Positions 20,102 through 31,973 are shown, numbered from the stretch's first letter. The stretch: 64,000 nucleotides of DNA from Suillus spraguei (GCA_016800925.1 JABCPU010000092.1:62001-126000); one strand, 5' to 3'. The notes: a model not told the origin generated them from the sequence alone. Numbers and translations are program-made.

Positions 20102-22521
20102 AAAGTACATAACAAATATAAGTACATTGAGGGCAGTAACGGAAATCTGGATCCAGACTAAGCGCCAGTCTCCATTTCACCTCCGGCACCTCCAGCCTCT
20201 TCCCCAGTCCCATCCACCATCTCTCCTCCAGCCTCATCTGCCACCTCTTCCCCAATCTCCTCACCAGCGCCATCCTTTTGGATCCAGCAGAAACAGAAAG
20301 CCTAAATCTGGTCTGGATTTCCTCAATGAGCAGGGCCTGAACTCCCTCTGTTGCTGGAGGAAGGCCTCCATGGTAGAGCTCATCCGCTCCATGGCAATCC
20401 GACTCCCTTCCGCCGCCGCAATACCATCCTGAAGGAGTCCATTGGTCCGCCCAGTTCCACAATGATCCCATTAGCAGTGGCCACCCAAGCCTGGTCATCA
20501 TACTCAACAACATCCTCATCCGTACCTTCAATAGTCACTGGATTGGAGAAGACATCCACATCTGCCACATCCAGAGTAGGGCTTTCTGACGATGCTTGCC
20601 TTTGCCCTTTGGAGATGGAGTACCAGCAGGACGCTGCCTCTTCCGGCCCTTGGGTCCCTTAACAAATCCGGGCCTTCCAGGACAAGTGGCCTTGTCCTTC
20701 CGGCAGATGCCACAGGACTTGATCTACACAATGTCAAAATCAGTGGATCCGAAGGTTTTCGGACAACTCACCAAGGGATTCTTCTCAGCATCACCCCACT
20801 GACACATCCAGTCCTTAGTGACGCAACGGGAGCAGTACCTGTTACAACCATGCAAAACTGGGGCTACTAAAAGTCCTGGTCTTTCATGGGGTTGTACCGG
20901 AGGGACAGAAAGTCAAAGTGGCTTGGACTTAGCTCGTATGCTGTGCCCCTTACCCGAGTACGTGCCCTTAATTTCGGATGAAGTCCAAGGGGGAGTTATA
21001 GTGAAGTCTGGACGTAGTCCGGATGAACTCTGTAGGACAGGATAGCTCGATAGAGCTCCGAAGGACTTCCGGATGAGTGCGGGAATGCGCCAGAACTATT
21101 TCTGGATGGTAGGAAGTAATGGTAAAACTACTGGAACAAGTTCCAAGTAGAATGGATGAAGGATGGACTCCTGGACAAAGTCCAGGGCAGGATAGGAGCA
21201 AAGCTCCGGAGGGACAGATGATCCATAGGTGTCGGAGGATAGGATAGGATAGGTCCGGAGCTCGGAGGAGCAGAAGAGCAGAAGAGCGGAAGAGTGGACG
21301 AGCAGATGATCGGATGAGCATAGCTCTGTGGATCTTAGAGGAAGTGTTGCTACTAGAGAGGAGTAGGTCCGGATATGGTGTAGAGATAGTATAGACTACT
21401 CCAGACAAGGTCCGGAATAGAAACAGACAGTATAAGACTACCAAAGGTAGAGTCGGAGGTGAAACAGATGATAGACGGAGATGGACGAAGTCCGAAAAGG
21501 ATATAGGACAAAGGATCAAGGCTCCGGCCTAGGGAATGATCCCATAGGTCTGAGTCAGAAGCTTACAAGGGCCGGAGCCCAAGTGCGAGAATGGAAACAG
21601 ATTTATATAGACATGGTAACAAGATACAGAAGTCAAAGGAATATACAGAAGTAGGAAAGCAATGATCAGATTGAGGTCTGCAGGAGTTGTACTACAAGTT
21701 TATATACTGTAGGTAGCATGCCAGAAGGCAAGTAAGGATGGTCCGAGGCTATGTTTGAGGCATTGCGGAACACAAGGCTATGAACTCGGAAATAAGACTT
21801 GTACAAAATATCTTATCAAGACGGAAGTCAAGATAACCGAAAACCAGAGGTGCAGAGATAACCAAATGCTGGACACAGGTATTAACCTAAAAGGCGTAAT
21901 GCGCAGGTGCGTGGGAATAGTTTTCAGATATGAGCATGGATCAGATATGGACACGGATCGGATATGGACATGGATCGGATATGGACATGGATCGGATATG
22001 GACATGGATCGGATATGAACACGGATCAGATGGGTGGATCAGATCGGATGGATGGACTGAGTCGGATATGGATATGGATTAGATATGGATGGATATGGAT
22101 TGGAGTGGATGGGTGGATTGGATATGTGAGCTGGATTGTATGGGTGGACTAGGATGTATGGATTGGGTGTCCAGATGTCCATGGATCGGACCTGAATGTA
22201 CGGTATATGACAGTACCCATCCTTTGCCCCAGATGCAGGAGCAGCCTTGGCCTTGCCAATCCATCAGGATCCGGATCTAGAAGAGTCCACATCACTCACC
22301 CGAGCCTCAATCAGAGCCCTCCGTCTCTTTTCCTCCATTTCCCTCCGGATCTCCGCCAACTCAATCTGCTTCAGCTCCTCCTGCCTTTTCCGCTCCTCTG
22401 CCTCTTTCTGCTTCCGCTCCGCCTCAGCTTCCACTGCAGCCTTAGCAGCAGCCAGTTGCTGTTCCAGATCCACCACAATGTCGGCAGCAGACTTAGGGGC
22501 ATCGGATTTCTTTCCAGACAT
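20102..22521 (-). pseudogene. Antisense accessory gene of the LTR element, copy 2
   Basis: Reads leftward from ATG at 22,521, opposite to gag-pol and between pol and the 3' LTR. Exon 1 encodes MSGKKSDAP, then a K/E-rich coiled coil (residues about 20-75, AEAERKQKEAEERKRQEEL). Intron 1 (about 22,246-22,293) has a GTGAGT donor. Exon 2 carries YCSRCVTKDWMCQWG and is split by the reverse solo LTR2. Intron 2 (about 20,723-20,771, GTGAGT...TGTAG) leads to KSCGICRKDKATCPGRP and the basic PKGRKRQRP. The acidic part (EDVVEYDDQAW) follows about 20,490-20,560. Three single-base losses break the C-terminal half. The six cysteines fit CX2CX6CX13CX2CX6C. Introns on this strand cannot be spliced out of the sense genomic RNA, so they would survive retrotransposition. 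Function unknown. Confidence 0.6.
20840..22212 (-). mobile_element. Solo LTR2, reverse orientation
   Basis: 1,373 bp from TGTTACAACCATGC to GGTATATGACA, flanked by GTACC at 20,835-20,839 and 22,213-22,217. The homologous stretch at 11,990-12,030 has the uninterrupted target (GGGAGCAGTACCTGTCCTTTG). It contains a minisatellite of GGATCGGATATGGACAT-like units at about 21,935-22,020. Confidence 0.95.
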
Positions 22522-22702
22522 GTTTTAAAGCAAGTTTTGTTGACAGGGGTATGAAGTGGGGTAGGAATCACTTCGGACATCTGATGTCCATATATCTGTT
22601 GGATTACAGACTCAGCACTACAACCATCAAACTTCCCCATCATCCCGCATTAATCTTGTCCGATCCAGATTGACACTTCCTGTGCCTAAGGGGTTCGGCC
22701 CT

Positions 22703-22712
22703 AAAGGGGGGA
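22703..22712 (+). promoter_or_regulatory. Polypurine tract of the chromovirus
   Basis: AAAGGGGGGA, three bases before the 3' LTR start at 22,716. This is the expected primer for plus-strand DNA synthesis. It is identical to 13,458-13,467. Confidence 0.8.
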
Positions 22713-22715
22713 TAC

Positions 22716-24849
22716 TGTCATATACTGTCATATACCATACATTCAGGTCTAGATCAAATCCAATCCATGGACATCCAGACACCCAACCTACACATATCTG
22801 ATCCACCCATCCAATCCAGTTCACATATCCGATCCACCCATCCACTCCAATCCATATCCATCCGTGTCCATATCCGATCCATGTCCATATCTGATCCGTG
22901 TCCATATCCAATCCGTGTCCATATCCAATCCAAGTTCATATCCGAACTATTCCCACGCACCTGCGCATTACCCCTTTTAGAATATACCTGTGTCTCCGGC
23001 TTCTGGGTATCTCTGTGCTTCCGGTTCTTGGTGATCTCTGCCTCCGTCTTGATAAGCATTTCATACGAGCTTCATCTCCGAGTTCATAGCCTTATGTCCC
23101 GCTGTACTTACTAATGTGTTTCCGTATGCTTCAGACATAGCCTCGGACTATCCGTACTTACCCTCCGGCATGCTCCTACAGTATATAAACTTGTAGTACA
23201 ACTCCTGCAGACCTTAGTCTGATTCATTGTTCCTATTTCTGTATATTCCTTTGATTACTCTGTATCCTGTTATCATGTCTATATAACTCCGTTTCCATTC
23301 TTGCACTTGGGCTCCGGCCCTTGTAAGCTTCCGACTCAGGCCTATGGGATTACTCCCTAGGCCGGAGCTTTGATCCTATGTCCTATAATCTTTTTGGACT
23401 TCGTCCATCTCCGTCTATCATCTGTTTCACCTCCGACTCTACCTTTGGTAGTCTTATACTGTCTGTTTCTATTCCGGACCTTGTCCGGAGTAGTCTATAC
23501 TATCTCTACACCATATCCGGACCTACTCCTCTCTAGTAGCCAACACTTCCTCTAAGATCCACAGAGCTATGCTCATCCGATCATCCGCTCCTCCGCTCCT
23601 CCGTTCCTCTGCTCCTCCGCTCCTCCGCTCCTCTGAGCTCCGGACCTTCGGACCCCTAGTCCTCCGGATCCATCCTATCCTATCCTCTGACATCTATGGA
23701 TCATCTTTCCCTCTGGAGCTCTGCTCCTATCCTGCCCTGGGCTTTGTCCAGCAGTCCATCCTTCATCTGTTCTACTTGGAGCTTGTTCCAGTAGTGTTAC
23801 CATTACTCCCTACCTTCTGGAAATAGTTCCGGCGCATTCCCGCGCTCATCCGGAAGTCCATCGGAGCTCTGTTCGAGCTATCCTGCCTTAGAGTTCATCC
23901 GGACCCTCCATCCGGACTTCACCAGAACTCTCCCTTGGACTTCATCCAAAATTAAGGGCACATACTCGGGTAAGGGGCACAGCGTACGAGCTGAGGCCAA
24001 GCCCCTTTGACTTTACAACCCTCCGATACAACCCCATGTAAGACCAGGACTTCTTACTAATCTCCGGTTTTGCATGGTCGTAACATATACCATACTTCTG
24101 ATCCCAGATCCAACCATATCCAATCAGATCTGATCCATTCTATTTCCATCTGGTCCACAGATCCTGTCCAGATCATCCATCCGAAAGCACCCACTTCTCG
24201 CACCTTAACTCCCTTGTGTATATCTGTGTCTATCTCCTTTCATCATTCCTCCTGTTTCCGGTATTCCGGCTGTGTATATTTCTGTCCTGTGTCACTGATC
24301 CGTTACCTGTGTTCATTTCCGATTCATGCTTACTGATCTGCTGTGCATTAACTAATAGACTTCTGTTACACTTCATACATAGCCCTCGGTCCCGGACTTG
24401 TTGATTATCCGTATTAGATACTTACAGTATATAAACCACTTGTAGATCTCCGTAGAACCTTAGTTCGAATATCATCTTAGATTCTACTCATTCTGCTTCC
24501 TCCGGACTTGAGTCACTCTCTACTCTAAGTCATCTTCTGAGACTTTGGATTGATTCCTATAGTCTATATCTCCAACTCTATCTTTGGATAGTCTATCTCT
24601 GTTAGTTTCTAGTTAGGAACTCATTCCGAAGCTAGTCTTAATCCTCGTTCTATTCCTACATTCCGGATAACCTTCGGACGTATCATATCCGATATCTTCG
24701 AACATCCAGATCTGTCACACAACTACTTCCAGATCATCAGACGTATACCTTCTCCCTGAAATAAGGGGCATTACTCGGGAAAGGGGCACAGTGCACGAAC
24801 TGAGGCCAAAGCCCTTCAGATCTCTCTCCCTTTGAGTACGGTCTTAACA
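22716..24849 (+). repeat. LTR1, 3' copy, split by solo LTR2
   Basis: The first ten bases TGTCATATAC stand at 22,716-22,725; the rest resumes at 24,086 (TATACCATACTTCTG) and ends GTCTTAACA at 24,849. Between them lies a complete LTR2. The TATA box is at 24,428 and the predicted start AGTTCGAATAT at 24,462. Confidence 0.9.
22726..24085 (+). mobile_element. Solo LTR2 inside the 3' LTR1
   Basis: 1,360 bp, TGTCATATACCATACATTC to GCATGGTCGTAACA, flanked by TATAC at 22,721-22,725 and 24,086-24,090. TATA context ACAGTATATAAACTTGTAG near 23,180. Contains (CCATATCCGATC)-type short repeats at about 22,855-22,935. Confidence 0.9.
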
Positions 24850-25463
24850 CTAACGCATTCCAAGTACATACGATTTAGGATATAAGCACCGTGTACCCCA
24901 CATGATACAGTACCTTATTTTCACCGTACCATAGGTCAGGATTAGTGTCTAGCTCTGGATCTACCCAGTAGTAGACTTGGTCTTTACAGTCCTTTACCAC
25001 TCGATAATCAATTACGCTCGTTCACCATTACCACTGGCACACCGCTAGATTCTTGACCCCTGTTTAGACTGAACTTCACGTGCACCACTACTCTACCGCT
25101 GAGAGTACTGCAGATTTCTTTACTGTTTCCTTGCACCACTTGCACCTTACCGCTACCGCTGACTTTACTGCTCGATATCGCTCACTCAACGCTACATTTT
25201 CAAGTATTATCTCAACCACAGTAGCACCGCTACATACGACGCTAGTTCCAGCAGCATTATCGCTGACTGCGGCAACTTACCGCTGACTACGATGCTATAT
25301 TCGCACATTGGTTTGACTTGAACTTGGCTATACTAACAGGTATCCCCCTTTAGGGTCGAACGCTCTTGTTTTGCAAGTGAAGCAGACTAGACGGAGCACA
25401 AGACCACACATACTAACTTAGGAGGTAGTTTATCTACAGCCCAGGTTAGGTTGTATCTTTACA
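24850..25463 (-). mobile_element. LTR4-like sequence, truncated, reverse
   Basis: Inverse of the first part of 12,208-13,172, ending GGTTGTATCTTTACA at 25,463. Its other part is missing at the border with the chromovirus 3' LTR, so the chromovirus block was inserted into or recombined with it. Confidence 0.65.
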
Positions 25464-26828
25464 CCAGGTCTTGGAACTCAGAACTTGGTATGCTTCATCT
25501 GAATTTCAGGGGTTGGAACTGGGTGTCTTGTAGGGCAACACAAGCCTTGCACCCCAGTTTCCACATTCTACAAGACAACCTAAGCGCCATAAAAGGCCAT
25601 GTCAAGAGAGCACCTGCTACTCTGGGAACTCAGTAACTGTGATTTATCACCTCCTCTGATTTGGATGATATGCAACTACCTCAGCTCCGTCATGTCTACA
25701 ATTATCATACACATGGGCCCACCTGTCTATATTTTATACCACCCTCGGCCCACCCGTCTAATATAATATACTGTACAACTGTTATGAACTGGGGTGGCAT
25801 CACCAGCGACAGTGAAAAGACACAGATGGTCTGCTGGGAAGTTCTACAATGTCCAGAAGAGGACAAGGTGAAAGTACAAGGAACGTGTTCCGAGTACTAT
25901 CAAGGGTTCAGCCTCAAAGACAAGTCTAAGAGGTTCTATGAGAATAGAGACTAAGGCTAAGGAGTGCTTAGACTTAGAGATGACTAAAGATTGGAGATCT
26001 TTAGTGAAGAGGAATCCAGGTAAAACCCAGTAAGATTAAAGTAAGGAATCTACTACAAGTACACTGTGCTTATATAGGTACATATGTGCGCACAGACCAG
26101 GTAACCATGGGAATATAAGTGCGTATCCTAATGAGGAAGGCATGTATTGTACAAGCATGTTGAAACGCATGAGTAAGAGAAGAAAGCACGTGTTTAGCGT
26201 ACGCGTATGCTAAACCGGCTGAGTCCAAGAATAGAGTCATGGGAAATCATGACATCACATGATATGATGTATCGACGACGTACTAGTTGAATCATATAGT
26301 CATGTGATGTCTGACGGAAGTGGAAGTGTCCAAGCAATAAGCTCCATATCATGTGATATACGAGAATAGAAAGGAAAATGAATAGGGGCATGTACGACTG
26401 TAACAACAACACCCTCAGCCCACCCATCTAATAAAATATTTTATATATGTAACACTCTCGGCCCACCCGTCTCATACCCGTTTAATTTAATATGTGTCTG
26501 GGCTCACCCATGTATATGATAACAAGTACTCTTCACATACCTGTCTATCTGATACACATCTACCTTGGTACACCCATCTACATAATATCCAACTACCTCA
26601 GCCCATCCATCTACCGAATATTTATGTACATCAGCCCACTCATCTACTTTATATATTCCTTGCATGGGCCCACCCGCCTTCATCGGGAATAATATTCCTC
26701 CTGGCCCATCTATCATAATCGAGGATATTTCTACCATGGGCCCATGGTCCGCTGGCCCGTATCATATGGGATATTATGCATGTCCATTCACTTGTATAAT
26801 ACAGAGATAGTTCACTGTAATATGTGTA
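25464..26828 (-). repeat. R3 GGTGGGCC repeat, second inverted copy
   Basis: Inverse of 3226 to about 4155, including both the GGTGGGCC part and the CTTGGTATGCTTCATC part. It is split by a solo LTR at 25,780-26,405. Ends TTCACTGTAATATGTG at 26,828. Confidence 0.75.
25780..26405. mobile_element. Solo LTR, family LTR3
   Basis: 626 bp with TGTTATGAACTGG...GACTGTAACA ends and the perfect 5-bp duplication ACAAC at 25,775-25,779 and 26,406-26,410. The other inverted R3 copy has the empty site (CTGTACAACACCCTCGG near 9,272). It is unrelated to LTR1 and LTR2 and has no internal region here. Confidence 0.9.
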
Positions 26829-26868
26829 TTATGTAGTTGTTGTTTTTTACAATAGAGTTTAGGTTCTG

Positions 26869-28151
26869 TGTCATATACTGGACATTCAGGCCCAATCTGG
26901 ACACCCAGTCCATACACACCCAACCCAATCCATCCAGATCCAAACATCCAATCCATACATGTCCAATCCAATCCACTCATCCAATCCAATCCAATCCACT
27001 CGTCCAATCCATATCCATATCTGATCCATATCCATATCCGATCCATGTCTATATCTGATCCAGGTTCATATCCAAACTATTCCCACGCATCTGTGCATTA
27101 CCCCTTTTGGTATATATCTGTGCTTCCAGCTCTTGGTTATCTCTGCCTCCATCTTGATAAGTTATTTCATACAAGTTTCATCTTCAAGTTCATGGCCTTA
27201 TGTTCTGCTGTACTTACTAATGTGTTTCCATGTGTTTCAGACATAGCCTCAGACTATGCTTACTTACCTTCCAGCATGCTACCTACAGTATATAAACATG
27301 TAATACAACTCCTGCAGACCTCAGTCTGATCATTGCTTTCCTACTTCTGTATATTCTTCTGACTACTCTGTATCTTGCTACCATGTCTATATAACTCCAT
27401 TTCTGTTCTCACACTTGGGCTCCAGCCCTTGTAAGCTTCTGTCTCAGACCTATGGAATTATTTCCTAGGCCAGAGCTTTGATCCTATGTCCTATAACCTT
27501 TTCAGACTTTGTCCATTTCCTGTCTCTCATCTGTTTCACCTCCGACTCTACCTTTGGTAGTCTTATCCTGTCTGTTTCTATTTTGGACCTTGTCTGGAGT
27601 AGTCTATACTATCTCTACCCTATATTTGGACCTACTCCTCTACAGTAGTCAACACTTCCCCTAAGATCCACAGAGCTACACTCATCCAATCATCCAATCA
27701 TCCAATCATCTGCTCCCCTGCTCTGCTGATCTCCAGATCTATCCTATCCTATCCTCCAACATCTGTGGGTCATCTTTCCCTCTGGAGCTCTGCTCCTATC
27801 CTGTCCTGGACTTTGTCTAGCAGTCCATCCTCCATCCATTCTACTTTGGACTCGTTCCAGTAGTCTTACCTTTACTCTCTATCCTCTGGAAATAGTTCTG
27901 GCATGTTCTGGCACTCATCTGGAAGTCCTTTGGAGCTCTATCAAGCTATCCTACCTTAGAGTTCATCCAGACTTCATCCAGACTTCACCAAGAACTCTCC
28001 AATGGACTTCATCCAAAAGTAAGGGCACCTACTTGGGTAAGAGGCACGTGTACAAGCTGAGGCCAAGCCCCTTTGACTTTCTGACCCTCCAGTACAACCA
28101 CATGTAAAGCCAGGACTTCTGAGTAGCCTCCAGTTTTGCATGGTTGTAACA
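26869..28151 (+). mobile_element. Solo LTR2
   Basis: 1,283 bp from TGTCATATACTGGACATTC to GCATGGTTGTAACA. The flanks TTCTG and TCCTG are a likely target duplication with one changed base. TATA context ACAGTATATAAACATG near 27,286. Confidence 0.85.
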
Positions 28152-29820
28152 TCCTGTTATTGCTATACAGTGTCAGAAACTTAGAGTCACTACCTGACAG
28201 ACTAACCCACCATAATGGGTGTGGGTGCAGGTGTGGGTGTCTGAAGCCCATACCCATACCCATACCCATGACATTGCCTATCTGCAGCACAATTTGATGT
28301 ATCATCCAAGTTGCAGATTGACTGCCTCTCCTTGACATGAACTTGTAAAATCAAGTTGAGAATGAATCCTTCAAAAAGATGTCATGTTGTATTAACAAAT
28401 TGCAGTGAGATACCTGATATCTGCTGCAATGTGAGAAAGCAATTGCATTGTAACAAATGCTTTCAATAGAAATTGCATCCCTTGGTCTGTTCTATGAAAC
28501 TCCAAGTCTGCTTCAGCATAAAGAGATGTAAGGAGAGTGTGCAGCCTGTTCATTTCCTCAATCTCCAAAAATGTCATGAACAGGTGCATATGTTGGCATT
28601 CATGAATAGCTTCCTTGTAACAAATGATGTAGTGGTATGATGCAGGGCTAAACCCATCCATGTATCTTAAGAATAGATCTTTGGTCTAGGAATTTGATGT
28701 GCAAGTTATGCCCAAATTAAAACTAGGAGTGTCTATCAGAAGCTCCCAATTGATTATCATGATCACCCTGAAGTCTGCCTAGTTAGCTATCAGAGATATG
28801 AATATTTTGAAAACAAGGCAGTGGCAGTAAGGATGAAAAAATGATGGCTGCTGTTGCTGTGATGCTTCATATAATGCAATTTATCCCCACCAGAGGTACC
28901 AGTGATAGGGTGATATGTGCCACATGAATACTTGGAATGGGGAGTCAAAGGGAAGCTATCCTCAGGATTTGTCTGAGATGGTGCTCATCACTGTCACTGG
29001 TATATAATACATTTACAGGATGTTATGAGTGATCATATTACTTGATGACAAGGAGAACTTGGGGCAGGACTTATGCCACAACCAGTATTCTGGGACCATA
29101 GGAGGGCATTGAGGTGGTGTAGAAAGTGATGTAGAAAGTGGCACAATCACTGTGCACAAAGTTTCACATGGACTGCATAAATTCAGAGGAGCTGTATGGG
29201 AAGTTCACCAGTAAGTGATAAATAACCATTCGTACTTTCAAAGACATTAGGTTAGAGATTCTTAGTTCCTTTTTCCCTTGAGCACTTGAGCCTTGAGCAT
29301 CAGGCAAAGAGCTAATGATTGCCAAATTTGGCATATGCGGAGATTAAAAACTTAATTGCTGCAACTTCGTGAGCATTCTTGCAATGCATTCAAGTTGTCT
29401 TTGCAAATCCCATGCACTCATTACTTGCACCCACCTGCCAGTCCCTTGTACATTCCTGCATGAGCTGTTGATGCTTTGTATACCAGCATTATCATAATTA
29501 GAAGAATATATGAGGATGTTTACCTTGATTTATGCCACACAGCCTAAGAGTCAGTGAACTTGTTCCCGCCCTCCCAGCAGTTCCACCTGCTTGCATCCTT
29601 CCCCAAGTTATCACTAACATGTTAATGCTCAAAACCAACCCAACACAATGTCTCCCTGAGTCAGGCGAAGCTGGAGCATAATTATATGCTTCTATAGTTC
29701 TTACTGCTACAATGTCAAGGACTCATCAATTCACTCCATGATTGCAATAGTTCATAGAGTCATAAAGGATTAGCAAAAGTTTTCCTTGCCATAGTCTCTA
29801 CAGGTCTGTCTTATCTGATT
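28152..29820. other. Gene-free border of the repeat block
   Basis: AT-rich DNA with no recognised gene. At 28,205-28,272 there are short G/T-rich and (CCCATA)n-like repeats that face each other as an imperfect inverted repeat. A minus-strand frame at 28,392-28,661 (MDGFSPASYHYII, 89 residues) may be a relic of a larger protein, but I cannot assign it. Confidence 0.5.
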
Positions 29821-30127
29821 ATTATCGCGATGATCTGCGATTCAGGAGGGGTCGACCTTTTTTACAATGTATCACCATCAACCCCCTGCTCGACAGCCGC
29901 GGCATTTCCTTTAAGTAATAACCGTGACATTCAACTGTCACAAAGCGCGTGCACACTGCATTCCTTGGGCCAACACCTTTGTACCACGTCGGCGACAGTT
30001 TCATCTACGACATACGCTAGTAGCCGTTCCAACAATAACTTAATAACTAAACACAGTATGGACACGAGTCTCCTCTGGAATTTGGATAATCTCGATTAAC
30101 TATCATTCCAGCTGTCAGAATTTCATT

Positions 30128-31973
30128 ATGAATTCACTGGCATTGGAACGTGCACCTGGTCCATCGCGGCGTAACAACGGTAATCGTCGGCCAAATCCTA
30201 CGTCAGGAGATACACCATCCAGCTCAAGGACCGGTCAGCGACGCAAGAAATCACGCTCCCCTGACGCGTGGAATTCTCAGCTCCAAATTGCCGCGCAGAG
30301 ATCTGAGCTGGCAGCTCAACCCGAAGGAGGAAAGAAAAAGAAAACAGTTCCTCTGCTTTTCGATGGCAGACCCTTTCTTGCACAACTTGACGATGCCAAT
30401 TTTGAGAGAGGTCGCAAGTACAAGTCCAAATCACGTCAGCAAGGTCGCCAGGCAGTGGAACACCCTGCTACTGCATCGGCTCTTGCCGCAGAGAACAAAC
30501 CCAAGAAAGATAGGTCCAAGTCGAGAGACTCGACGTATAGACAGATTTCGAAAGCCTCGGCATGTGACTCTGAGGGCGTCCAGGCGCTCGCAGGCCTTCA
30601 CTTTGAGCAGCAGGGTCCGTTCGCACCTGCTGAAATTGCCAAGCTCAAGGGAGAAATTGAAATGTGGAAGAACGTGAGTAAAAGCACGTCACGATTTCCA
30701 TCACCTGACCAAGGACATAGGTAGCTCTGGACTGTAAGAAGACAATTAAGAAGCAGAATAAGGTCCGTGTATGCGCTTTCCTTGGGCATGTTTGTTTATG
30801 ATGTGAAACATAGATGATTGAAGAGCTTCGCCAGAAAGCAAGTGCAAACGAGAAGGTCAGTCTATCACCTGTTAATCCATATACTTATTCAGGAAATGCC
30901 CATGCAGAAACTGAAGGAGACGGAAAGTCAAGTGAGCAAGGCACAAAACAAGGTGAAGAAGTGTGAAGATGTAAGTATTTGTGGAATCGATGCGCACGAT
31001 GTCTTTGAACTTTTACTCAGGCCATCAATAATGTCGAAACGAATGTTCAATGCCAAATTTGCATGGAGCTGTTACTCAAACCATACGCGTAAGTCTGCAT
31101 TTTTCACATTAATGGGCAATCACTCATGATTCTTCCAGGTTGTCACCGTGTGGCCACGTTCTTTGTGTTTCATGTCTGCAAGAGTGGTTCAAGAAAGCAC
31201 CCCCTGGTGACGATGAAATGTACGACGACGACGATCCTGATTACCTGCTTTTCCGAAAGAAGACCTGTCCATGTTGTCGTGGTAATATTCGTAATCGGCC
31301 CATTCCCGTTTTCATCGTCAAATCCATTGCATCGGCATTGTTAAAGGTTCGAGGAACATCTCCCAATACTTCATCGCCAACTGCTGGATCCCCCGCCGCT
31401 GACGCAGATCCATGGGAAGGTTTATTCCCGCCTGATGACGAAATAGATGACTATGGGAGCGAAGATAATGAGGACGACGATGATGACGAAGAAGACGACG
31501 ATTGGCTTGATGAAGATATCTTCAGTTATGGCACGGGCAGTGATGAAGACACATATGGTGGCGACTACGTCTTACCTTCGTGGGAACCGCCAGCAACCGT
31601 TATCGACGAAGATGATTATCTTTTCGACCATCTGAGCCACAATGAGCTCACCGTCCTTCGGCGCGGTGCTACGCTTGCTATGCTCCATGGATACGACATG
31701 TATTATGTACATGATGAAGGACTTGTCGCGCATGACGAACTCAACAATCGCATCTTCCTCGGGTGGAATATTTCCCTCAGCGCAGACGATGAAGATGGTT
31801 CGAGGTACATTGGCTGGGTCACGCGGGACATGGATGAGCGCCCGGAGCGCTGGAGGATGGTACATCTTGAAAATGAGAAGTATGAAGCACATCGGCTCGT
31901 CCCAGAGGATGATGTGTGTGATTACAGTGACAGTGACTCTGAACACTACATGGCATCTGACGTTGACTACTAA
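30128..31973 (+). CDS. RING-finger E3 ubiquitin ligase, acidic C-terminus
   Basis: Six exons: 30128-30673, 30721-30762, 30814-30855, 30893-30970, 31021-31088 and 31139-31973; 536 residues. Introns are 37-51 nt. The N-terminal third is basic and Ser-rich. The middle is a coiled coil encoded by the small exons (EIEMWKN to QNKVKKCED). A C3HC4 RING follows: CQICMELLLKPYALSPCGHVL spans exons 5 and 6, then CVSCLQEWF and, after a D-rich insert, CPCC. The C-terminal 240 residues contain a long D/E run and then an ordered part with LGWNISL and YIGWVTRDM. A RING of this type recruits an E2 to ubiquitinate substrates. The substrate is unknown; nuclear location is a guess from the basic N-terminus. Confidence 0.88.

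Larger units (their letters stand above)
13471..24849 (+). mobile_element. Ty3/gypsy chromovirus with nested insertions
   Basis: Full-length but decayed LTR retrotransposon. The order is LTR, self-priming site, gag with CCHC knuckle, then pol with protease, reverse transcriptase, RNase H, integrase and chromodomain. An opposite-strand gene, polypurine tract and 3' LTR follow. It carries a solo copy of its own LTR between gag and protease (15,645-16,418), a reverse solo LTR2 in the antisense gene (20,840-22,212) and a solo LTR2 in the 3' LTR (22,726-24,085). Without insertions it would be about 7.9 kb. The 3' LTR is followed by CTAAC. The 5' LTR is preceded by a polypurine tract, so no matching target duplication exists and the element is one part of an LTR-sharing tandem. 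Confidence 0.85.

Noticed and set aside
21930..22030. Regular GGATCGGATATGGACAT repeats resembling a CRISPR-like array
   Set aside because: There are no unique spacers, the units are contiguous, and they lie within an LTR of a eukaryotic genome.
28009..28338. Minus-strand frame with G/M repeats
   Set aside because: It translates the end of solo LTR2 and the CCCATA-type repeat; there is no gene evidence.
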